From Dactylellina haptotyla (lineage: Eukaryota; Ascomycota; Orbiliomycetes; Orbiliales; Orbiliaceae): a stretch of DNA of 64,000 nucleotides. The stretch is taken from NCBI GenBank assembly GCA_031310005.1, contig CM062381.1, forward strand, positions 2,356,001 to 2,420,000, in the 5' to 3' direction. The notes below the pieces were generated by a model that saw only the letters and a list, made by a program, of their open reading frames with translations, ran no database searches and was not told the DNA's origin. Both the position numbers and the translations under genes were made by a program. Below, one piece after another: positions 23,168 to 32,983 of this stretch (position 1 is the stretch's first letter; each line of letters begins with the position of its first letter).

Positions 23168-25173
23168 CTAAGACCTATGCTGACTCGATTTACCCGCTTT
23201 AGGGATATTTTGTAGGGCATTTCGGCATTCATTACAATACCATTTGTCTATATGCGAATATCAGGATTAGATTGATGCTAATATCGAGAAGTCCAGAGGT
23301 TGGTAGACAAACCTTTCGTACTAGGCATATGAGTAAGGCCGACACACGGTAAGTGGAACCATTCTCTTTGGCATCCAGGACCATCACAAGCAACCATTTT
23401 ACCATAAGAAACTTGATTACAGTAACAGTAACGCATTTCATCAGGATCCCCTTCAGCTTCTTCTTCCTCTCCTTCTTCATTTTCTCGGATATCTTCGCTA
23501 GCTCCGCCGACTCTCTCATCCTGGTCCCTAGTGGCAAGGGTCTTCGTAGATTTAAATGTTTTGGTAGTCATGACCTTACGCGAAATTGGTTGAGAACCCT
23601 TCAAGGTTTCTGGTAAAAGTAGGGATTTTGATGCTCCTTTATTCAAAGAATTTGCGCCGCCACTGGCACGACTGATTGTTTTATCAAGAGCATCATTTGC
23701 TTTTGTAATTTTCTCAGTAGTATTTATAGATCCATGAGTCGAAATATGCGACTTTTCATCTTTTGCTGGCATTTTTTGGGGGGGTTCTGTAGTCGCATGA
23801 GGCTTCGAAAGTTGCTCCTTCTCATGAGATATGTCTGCTTCTTCGGTCACTTCATTCACCTCAACCACTGTTTTGTCTTGTGATGGCCTCGGAGTCGGTG
23901 TCAATCTTGATTCGAATGGGGACAACTTGTCTTCTTGTTTAACGTCAGCATCAATTTTGGGGGTGGGTTTGGGTAACTCCGTTTTAGATAATTCCTTTTT
24001 AGTACGCGGGTTCCGGTGCACGGGTTCCTTTTTCCCATTCCCATTTGTAGCAGCTGCTAAGGATTCAGATGAAAGGATTGTCACACCAGAAACACGGATG
24101 TCCGAAAATGTCTGGCTAATCGGAGACGACGTTGTGCTGAGAGGGTGACCGGATGTACTGTGAAAGTGAAAGGTCAGTTTGATTTTGGTATGAATGAAGT
24201 CGCTCGGTGGTCTATTTGCATACCGTTTCCTAGAGCCCGAAGCTTTCGAACTGCCGACAGGAGTACTGATAGCGTGCGGTCCATGTCCTTTGGTTGTATT
24301 TAAAAGATTTCCAGGATTTGAAGTCCCTCCAGTACGGTGCACTCCTGAGATACGTTCTGGGATTAGTGTTTTATTCGCCTGTGTATTATGAGCAGCTCCC
24401 TTCCGCCGTTTCGCGACTGGAAGAACTGGAGAGTTCTCATGTGTCGATATGGATGATTCCGTGAGCGTTGTTATGCTATGATTATTTGAGACTTTTGGAT
24501 CTAGAGCATCAGGAAGCGTAGCATGACGTCTTGAACCACCTTCTCTACGGGTTTCTGCTCGCGTGCTAGAGCCGTGAACGGGTTCCACTTCATTGAGGTA
24601 TCCAACCGCATGTGCGATTGGACCATGAGGGTGTTCGGTTCCGCCTAACCTGGTAGTAACAGAACCATCAGGTACTGAGACTCCGTAAGCCCAGTGCGCC
24701 GGATTTCCGTCGCGAACGACCGGGTCAATCTCTTGCGCTACGGTTTCATAGGCATCATCAATACGAACTAGATGTTTTGCGAGGGCCTCCGAGGCGGTAG
24801 ATATTACGTGTATCTTCTCATCAAGAGTGAGGAGAAGGTCTGATATCAGTAGTCGAACATGATGGAGACGGGCGCGTCTGTCTTGTTCGGAAGTATCGTC
24901 CTGGGGTGCATCTGCTGCATGCCCGTCTTCGTCTACCGAACTATGGTTCTGGGCGAGGTCCGCGCTTAGGTCTGAGGTACTAGCTAGTGGAAGAAGCCCA
25001 AGAGATTGTTTGATGGAGGACCGGAGTAAGTCTTCCGGGCCTGAGGCCTTTGCGTCAACCTCTCTTAGCAGGGTAAAATGCCGGATTGTTTCTTGAGGCA
25101 AGGCCTCGATGGCGTCTGTGAAAGCTGCGAGGCCGGGGTAGAATAGGGTCGGTTTCCGAAGATGGCTGTTCAT
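23168..25173 (-). CDS. ING-family protein with C-terminal PHD finger (Pho23-like)
   Basis: Two exons, 23313-25173 and 23168-23247, encoding 646 residues. The N-terminal ING helical domain (about 8-150) starts [20 protein letters not shown] and [20 protein letters not shown], with a second helical part [21 protein letters not shown] long Ser/Thr/Lys-rich disordered middle follows, then an acidic Glu run ([15 protein letters not shown]) just before a Cys4-His-Cys3 PHD finger: CYC, CDGPGC, HLPC and, after the intron (23248-23312), WYCNEC. PHD fingers of this class read H3K4 methylation and target histone deacetylase or acetyltransferase complexes. The ING domain order resembles Pho23 of Rpd3L, but Yng1/Yng2 alternatives are not excluded. 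The start is the first ATG before the ING domain. The donor is GTTTGT. Confidence 0.88.
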
Positions 25174-26643
25174 GATTGACGGTTCGTTGGACAGGGCAAG
25201 CTTGCTTGGTTGAGGCTTGAGGAACAGAGGGGGGTTGATTGTCGCGTGTTGCGCATGCGCCTGGGAACACGTTCGGACCTCAAACGGTGTGTTGCTGCGT
25301 TGGGCTGCGTCCCGTTTCCATTCGCTTGCTTGGCACTGAAGCTCGACCACCACAGCTCAACCCCCGGACTGGGTTAACCTCTTCGCGGTTAGATCACTGG
25401 ACCAGACATCACCACTGCCACATCACCATGCAGCTGCGACAAACAGCATCCGCAGAAGCAGTAATAACTGGCAAAACCAACTGGCGGCGGTATGTTGACG
25501 TGGTCTCGTTCCAACCAGCGAAATCCAACCAGGCAATAAATCCGAATCACACGCTATCCCTCCTCCCATTGAGACCTCACGCCTCCCGCATCTTCACTTT
25601 CGCTGGCAGTCATGGTGGTATGGTGATCGTGACGATGCAGCAATGATTGAAAATAAGGATCGAGAGAGTGAGGTGGGGTGTGAGTTGGTGAGAAAAAGAC
25701 ACAAGGAAAATCGCAAAAAGAGAACGAGGGAGACTGTGGTTGCGATAGCAGTGACGATAGCGAGTAGCGTCCCTCTCGTCCAGATATTTACATGCTATCG
25801 TCGATTGCGGAAATGTATTAGCTGGGTATACACCAGCTGGATCCCTCCCATCCTCAAACACTACCATCACCTTCATCACCTTTCTCACCATCCATCCATC
25901 ATGCTGTGAACAATCCTGATTGGCTTAAAAGGATCAATTCGGCTTCCTAGTTGAATGCAGTAAGTGATGGAATCCCTACTAACCTGATGAGTTGCTTAAT
26001 TCACATTCTGCAATGCAGCAAGCTTGGGGCCAACCCACTTTTTCTGATGGCGAACACCATGTCTTGTGCATGAAGAATTACGCCCTGCACCCGCACCTAC
26101 GTGTGAATGGTGTCTACCAAATGGTCAAAATCAATTCGTCCATTCTGCGAGGAGTGACACCGGATTCGATGCGATGCCTTGTCCGATGCAAGCTAGCACC
26201 AAACTCCTCAAACACATCATAGTCAGAAAATTGTTAATTTCAATAGACTCTCCTCTTTTCCATCCGGGTTCTTAGTTGTCAATATAGAATTTGGAAGGTG
26301 TCGAGTTTCTTGACGCCCTCGAAACACCCCCCCCCCCCTCCATCGTCGTACTCACGATCCGCCGGCCTCATTTTGCCCTTACCCCCCTTTCTGGTATACT
26401 ATACGGGCGTTCCCTACAACATTGCGATAGTTTTTTCACTGAAGGGTATCCTAAAGCTTCGCAAATCCGTAGCATTATCAGGATCTAAAGCGAGGTGGGG
26501 AAAAATCCAACAATCTCGCCATAAGCCTCGTCGAATCCGGATCGTTTAAAGTTGATGCTCAACAGCCATTGGGGTGTCCAAGTTCGTCCATTTCTCAGGC
26601 ATTCTTATTTCCTCGCTCTCCTATAGTATATTATCGTCAAAAT
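25174..26643. promoter_or_regulatory. Divergent upstream region, ING-family gene and Myb-like gene
   Basis: About 1.47 kb between opposed start codons. It contains a C12 homopolymer at 26327-26338 and several short frames with no recognisable similarity. The portion 25340-25900 is GC-richer and the portion nearest the Myb gene is AT-richer. Both promoters must lie here. Confidence 0.4.
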
Positions 26644-28210
26644 ATGGGAGGTTACATTATTACTCGAAATCCTGATGAGAAAAAGCTGCCTGAGTTTCTG
26701 AGTGCAGCTAGGTTCACTCGGGAAAACTGCCTTGAAAGTCAGCTAGAGACCAAAGATGCGGTAGCAACCAGGTACATTGCCATTGATGGTCGAGGAAACG
26801 ATATTGATAAGTCCACACGCGGAGACGATAGCCTCCTTTCTAGAGCCGGTGAACTTGCAACTTACAACAGCCTATTTCCGCACTCGATACAAACTCCAGT
26901 CCGCCTAGGGAATGACGATATAAGTAGGCAGACAGCTCACTGTCAGGTTTTCCCGGCGGATATAAGCACAAACACAGGACAACAGGTCTATACACCAAGG
27001 CTGGTCGTAACTGGTCGGTAAGTGGGACTTTACCTGTTGCTACGATCTTTATCCAACGTTCATAATATACATACACACGCACGCACACACATATATGCAT
27101 ATGTATATTAACCCTGGTGAAATTTATTTGAAGCGCTGATAGAACGAAATCCCGAAGAATCTCCCCAAATAGCTCTAAGGAACAGACAAAGACACCTGGA
27201 AGTCCTCAGAGGTGCGGTACAATTCATTGCCTATTGATTTGGGACTGGGCTGATGTTCCAGGTTCCTCCAGAAGCTAATTCATATCATCGTAGATCCGAT
27301 CTTCCCAAAACCCCAATGTCATGGAGTTCAGAGGATGACATACTCCTCCGAGACTTGAAAGAACTCAGGAAACTTGGCTGGAAAGAAATTTCAGCTTATT
27401 GTTCGTTGTTCCTTTTCGTAGTTCTGTCTTTCACAAAACTAACCGTTATACGTCCCACCAGTTCCAAAACGGACGGCACATGCCTGTCAATTCCGGTGGC
27501 GCCGGTTAGTGTCCGGGACGCTCAAAGGACATAGACAGTGCATTCCTCAAGTTACAAATGGTTCGCCCTTGTCAGGATCTGCGGATCGAAAAGACGCAGA
27601 TGGGAAAATTACCTTTGGAACTTTTGAGCATGCAACATCAAAATCTTGTCCTTCGGATCTATTTGAAGTATCCTCACTAGAGTCAGACTCAAAGCAATTA
27701 GCCACAAACTTAGCTATATCATCCCCGTCATCACCGTCAGATCACCTTGAATCAAAAAGGACGAGAAGTCCAACATTGGCATCAAGGTCCGTGAGTTTTA
27801 GCCCGCCCGCTATCCGGCAGCACCAATATTACCAGAGAACCGATGAGAGGGAAAAAATTCACACGAAATGGGAAACTGAAGATTGCCTCGATAGCGATCA
27901 TGTGGAGGCTGGACATTCAGCGCTCTTTGAAGATACATTACAAATTCATAAGTCGCAATGTGGTCATTCGGAATTCAGTCATAGTAGCGCCAATTACACA
28001 TACCATGGAGCTAGCAGCCAGCGCCTGAGCGAGCCTACCTCGTGGACCAGCGAAGAAGACAGTTTACTACTCAACCGCCGACTTAGCTTCGATGAAGTAA
28101 GCATTCTATTGCATCACCGATCTGAGGAAGCGATATGGTCTCGAATGGGAATTCTACGCTCATCAATATCGAAGAGTGTTCGAATTAATCGTCCATCCTT
28201 GGTCACCTGA
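26644..28210 (+). CDS. Myb/SANT-like DNA-binding protein
   Basis: Four exons, 26644-27017, 27143-27211, 27294-27400 and 27462-28210, encoding 432 residues. A canonical Myb/SANT repeat is created by the last two splices: SWSSEDDILLRDLKELRKLG, WKEISAYFPKRTAHACQFRW then RRLVSG, at about residues 152-200. A second, weaker Myb-like helix set near the C-terminus begins TSWTSEEDSLLLNRRLSFDE. The rest is Ser-rich and low in order. Intron 1 (27018-27142) holds a CA/TA simple repeat. Intron 2 (27212-27293) was chosen because it keeps frame and has a CTAAT branch site before the acceptor; an acceptor about 32 nt earlier does not keep frame. Intron 3 uses the unusual donor GTTCGT. The target genes are unknown. 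The exon 2 boundaries are the least certain. Confidence 0.75.
27061..27110. repeat. CA/TA-rich simple repeat inside an intron
   Basis: An imperfect CA-CG-TA alternating purine/pyrimidine tract lies within intron 1 of the Myb-like gene. It is of Z-DNA-prone composition and otherwise unremarkable. Confidence 0.7.
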
Positions 28211-28990
28211 TTCGTATTATAATCAAAGTTGGGCAACATTCAGCGATAAACTCTATTTGTTTATATTTACATACGTCTTTCCCCCTGATTCAACCCGTTG
28301 TTAAATAATAAAGTGGTTTTCTTTCTTTCTCCGTTTGCTTTTCTACCTTTCCCTTTCGGTGTCAATGGATTTTTCGCGGTCTGACCAGCATCAACGGAGT
28401 TGGATCAACAATCAAAATTTCTTTAAAAGAAGACGAGATGCCCTCTACTAGTCGAGTTATAGAGAAGTTCAGGCATTATGGCGGTTGAGTTGCGGGTTGC
28501 AGTTCCCAGGTTTTTACAGAAACCTTGGATTGGGGCATAGCACGCGTTAATGCTTTATTACTCAGTTATCCTATTTTCGGGACACTGCCGAGGAGCTTCA
28601 TTCATGTAAATATTTCAGGATTACTACTGTTTTCGCGTACTTCGTACGCTAGATATACTTTCCAATTCATTCGCAATCATTTAGACACAGAATATATTGT
28701 GTTACTGTAGCCTATATACTTAACTGGGTACTATTTTTTTCTACCGTGAATGATAATCTTGTGGGACAATTTGTGGTGCACAACCAGGCGTTCGCAATAA
28801 ATCCGCCTGTTGTTGAAAATCCAATTCCATCTCACAACACCAATTAACCTCCGTCCACGTCCTTTCCAAGAAACACCAACCCACTTCCTTCTCTTATGAG
28901 GTCTCGATTTTAATTAAGAGTAGACATACTTCAGACCAACATCGGCTCTCTTCCATCATCGCAAACTTCCTGGGGAAAGCAGAAGCAATT
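28211..28990. other. Intergenic region between the Myb-like gene and KGD1
   Basis: 780 bp holding the 3' end of the Myb-like gene (an AATAAAG sequence about 95 bp after the stop is a plausible poly(A) signal) and the KGD1 promoter. The last 180 bp before the KGD1 start is C/A- and T-rich, as expected for a fungal leader. Confidence 0.5.
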
Positions 28991-31900
28991 ATGCTACGCA
29001 CAATCTCGCGTCTTCCGAATTTCCCTTGGATTCGGAACATTGCGTTCAACCAAACAATCCGTAGAGGATCAGGACGAATAGTCCACCTCAGATCATATAC
29101 GGGTGCCTCACCTGTCCCGAAAGATGGCGTTGTAAGTTTTCAAAAGCTTTTATAGTCGTATGGCAAGCAAGAAAGGTTAACGAATGATTTTGTGACTAGA
29201 ACCCCAGTGATTCCTTCCTACAAGGTAATTCGGCAAATTATATCGACGAAATGTACTTAAGCTGGAAGCAAAATCCTTCAAGTGTTCACATATCTTGGCA
29301 AGTGTACTTCCGAAACATGGAGGATGGCAAGTTACCGCCAGAACAAGCGTTTCAGCCACCCCCAACAATCATGCCGTCTGTCCCGTCGGGGTATCCCTCT
29401 GTTTTGCCGGGTGCGCATCTTGGGGGCAATACCGATATAACCAACCATTTGAAAGTTCAACTGCTAGTTCGAGCCTACCAAGTTCGCGGACATCACAAAG
29501 CAAAGATAGATCCTCTTGGGATCCGTAGCGAAGCTGATATCGCGTTCGGGAAAAACCAAGCCCCTTCAGAGTTAGATGCGTCACACTACGGATTTACTGA
29601 AAATGACATGGACACGGAATATAGCCTTGGGCCGGGAATCCTACCTAGGTTTGCGCAGGATGGCAAAGAGAAAATGACTCTCCGTGAGATAATCGACGCA
29701 TGTGAGCGCACATATTGCGGGTCCTATGGGGTTGAGTACGTTCATATCCCAGACAGAGAGCAATGCGACTGGATCAGAGAACGAGTGGAAATCCCTACGC
29801 CATATAAGTATTCTGTTGATGAAAAACGCCGCATCCTCGACCGATTGATCTGGTCATCTTCGTTTGAATCATTCCTCGCCACTAAATATCCTAATGACAA
29901 GCGATTTGGTTTAGAGGGATGCGAAAGCTTAGTACCTGGCATGAAAGCTCTCATAGATCGATCTGTTGATTTTGGCGTTAAGGACATTGTCATTGGTATG
30001 CCTCACCGAGGCCGACTTAATGTACTCTCCAATGTTGTTCGGAAACCAAACGAATCGATCTTCAGCGAGTTTAGCCCAACAACGGAACCTTCAGATGAAG
30101 GTTCAGGGGATGTCAAGTACCATCTAGGAATGAATTTCGAACGTCCAACTCCTTCTGGAAAACGCGTGCAGCTTTCCCTTGTTGCAAACCCATCCCATCT
30201 TGAAGCCGAGGACCCTGTTGTCCTTGGAAAAACCCGCGCCATCCAACATTATAACAACGATGAGAGAGAGCACAAGACCGCTATGAGTGTTCTTGTACAT
30301 GGCGATGCGGCTTTTGCTGCACAGGGTGTCGTCTATGAAACACTAGGTTTCCATTCTCTTCCCGCTTTCTCCACTGGCGGGACGATTCACTTGATCGTAA
30401 ACAATCAAATAGGCTTCACTACTGATCCTCGATTCGCCCGATCAACACCTTATTGCTCAGATATTGCGAAGGCAATTGATGCACCTGTTTTTCATGTCAA
30501 CTCGGACGATGTCGAAGCTGTTAATTTCGTGTGTCAGCTGGCCGCGGATTGGAGAGCAGAGTTTAAGAAGGATGTGGTCATAGATATCGTTTGCTATCGC
30601 AAATACGGACACAACGAAACGGACCAACCCAGTTTTACACAACCATTGATGTATGATCGGATAGCCAAACAAGAGCCTGCGCTTTCCAAATATGTCAACA
30701 AACTGCTTTACGAAGGGACTTTTACTGAGGCAGATATTGACGAACATAAGAAATGGTAGGTAGCTCCCATTAGGTCTCGGTCAGTCTGATTAAATGGCAC
30801 CATTAACTAGAGGGCTACTAGGGTTTGGGGTATGTTAGAAGAGAGTTTTGCGAAGTCGAAAGAGTATCAGCCCACCTCACGTGAATGGCTGACTAGTGCA
30901 TGGAATGGATTTAAATCACCTAAAGAACTAGCCACTGAAGTTCTTCCTCACTTGCCAACTGCTGTTCAGGAATCCACTCTTCGTCATATTGCGGAAGTCA
31001 TTTCAACAGCCCCAAATGATTTTACAGTCCACAAAAACCTTACACGGATTCTGAGCAATAGAAAGAAAACTGTCGACGAAGGAACAGGAATTGATTGGTC
31101 CACTGCAGAGGCTCTAGCCTTTGGAACGTTGGTCAATGATGGAAAACATGTCAGAGTGTCAGGACAGGATGTGGAGCGAGGCACTTTCTCCCAGAGACAT
31201 GCAGTTCTACATGACCAAAGCAATGAAAATACTTATACACCATTGCAGCACGTTGCGAAAGACCAAGGCCAGTTCGTTATTTCGAACTCCTCTCTTAGTG
31301 AATTTGGGGCGTAAGTACATATCTATTCTATTTTATAACAACAGGTGACTAATATCCACTGAATACAGCCTAGGGTTTGAATACGGGTACTCGCTCTCGT
31401 CCCCTGATGCTTTGGTTATCTGGGAAGCCCAATTTGGTGACTTTGCGAATAATGCGCAATGCATAATTGACCAATTTATTGCAGCTGGCGAATCTAAATG
31501 GCTCCAGAGATCTGGGTTGATAATGTCCCTGCCACATGGATACGATGGTCAAGGACCGGAACATTCCTCTGGTCGACTGGAGCGGTATCTTCAATTATGT
31601 AATGAAGATCCTCGAGTGTTCCCGCCTCCGGAAAAAATTGACCGTCAACACCAGGATTGCAATATGCAAATCGCCTACATGACCACGCCTTCTAATCTAT
31701 TCCACATTCTTCGCCGTCAAATGAACCGAGCTTTCAGAAAACGTTAGTTGAATGCTCTACTCAATTACTATTAAACGGGCTTTTTAGAATTGCTAATACT
31801 CTGTTACCTCTAGCGCTTGTGATATTTTTCAGCAAATCGTTGCTAAGACATCCCCTCGCAAGATCTGATCTCACGCAGTTTACTGGTGAATCCCATTTCG

Positions 31901-32418
31901 AATGGTTGATCCCTGATCCCGAGCATGGGAATACATTGAAGCCACAATCCGAATGCGAGCGCCTTTTGGTTTGCACAGGTCAAGTTTATGCTGCACTGTA
32001 CAAGGGACGAAAGGATAAGAATATTGATAACGTTGCGATCACCCGCGTCGAACAGTTGCATCCATTCCCCTGGGCACAACTAAGGGACAATCTTGATCAA
32101 TATCCCAATGCTAAAGAGATTATCTGGACACAAGAGGAGCCCTTGAACGCCGGAGCCTGGACCTATGTACAACCGCGATTACAAACTGTTTGCCAACAAA
32201 CTGTCCACCACAAGGATAAAATTGTGCAGTATGCAGGTCGAAATCCCAGCGCCAGTGTTGCTACTGGTACCAAGGCAACACATTTGGTAAGTTCCCTCTC
32301 CTTCGCAGACACAGCTCTCAACTCCCCCGAAACCTTCGGTAGTCATGATCTAATCTTTGTGTTATAGAGGGAAGAAGCTGAGCTTGTGGGCATGGCTCTT
32401 GGTTTGACTAGCAAATAA
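28991..32418 (+). CDS. KGD1: 2-oxoglutarate dehydrogenase E1 component, mitochondrial
   Basis: Six exons: 28991-29131, 29200-30755, 30822-31310, 31369-31742, 31814-32286 and 32368-32418, encoding 1,027 residues, the normal size. It is the thiamine-diphosphate-dependent decarboxylase of the TCA-cycle complex in the mitochondrial matrix. The first exon encodes an Arg-rich, acid-poor presequence ([16 protein letters not shown]). The E1 N-terminal domain starts after intron 1 ([20 protein letters not shown]). The cofactor and active-site region shows [30 protein letters not shown] (about residue 414) and [11 protein letters not shown]. The transketolase-like C-domain has [20 protein letters not shown]. 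Intron 4 (31743-31813) uses the donor GTTAGT and joins RAFRK to [18 protein letters not shown]. The end is MALGLTSK. Confidence 0.96.
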
Positions 32419-32983
32419 CTTTCAACGGAGTCGCAAATAGTGGACCGCCAGAGTCGTCCACCAGCAACATATATTTCAAATTGCGTTAATTCTGCGTTTG
32501 TGTAAATATGAGGATCCATGTAGGGAAATGTCATTTGCTGCACCAGCAAGTAAATCCAGGGAGAGCTCTAGGGCTTATGTAGTAGTATATTATGTTGTAA
32601 ATTGTAAGAGGGGTTGGTATTGTCTCTGAATTTCGTTGCACGTGCAGCTATGGATCTCACTTGCAACGAGACTAGATCTCGTCGTGGTGGATATTTCGCA
32701 GATGGAAATTGGATGGTTGTTGGGTGTGGCGGAACCATTCAAGATGTGGTGTTTGTTTTTGGATGTAAACAGAAATCCCATGTTTTCATGTTGCCGAGCA
32801 GCTCAACCCAGCCAGCTCTCAAAGAAACAACAATAATCATTGTCATACCTATCAAATCACCCAAGTGTTCCGCGACTCAAAACTGCTGTAAAGCATCAGC
32901 AGAGCAACCCTTGCAGCTTTAGACACGCACATAAGATACCCTACTTCTGTGCTGAGATACTTGTCAGCTTTTGCGACTCTAAT
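32419..32983. other. Intergenic region between KGD1 and STU2
   Basis: 565 bp holding the KGD1 3' flank and the STU2 promoter. No other feature was recognised; short frames on both strands look like chance. Confidence 0.5.

Noticed and set aside
25174-25353. Upstream in-frame extension of the ING-family protein
   Set aside because: It begins at a GTG with no ATG; the ING domain starts right after the ATG at 25173.
25239-25909. Frames of 88-135 codons upstream of the ING-family gene
   Set aside because: No conserved motif; they lie in the divergent upstream region and overlap each other.
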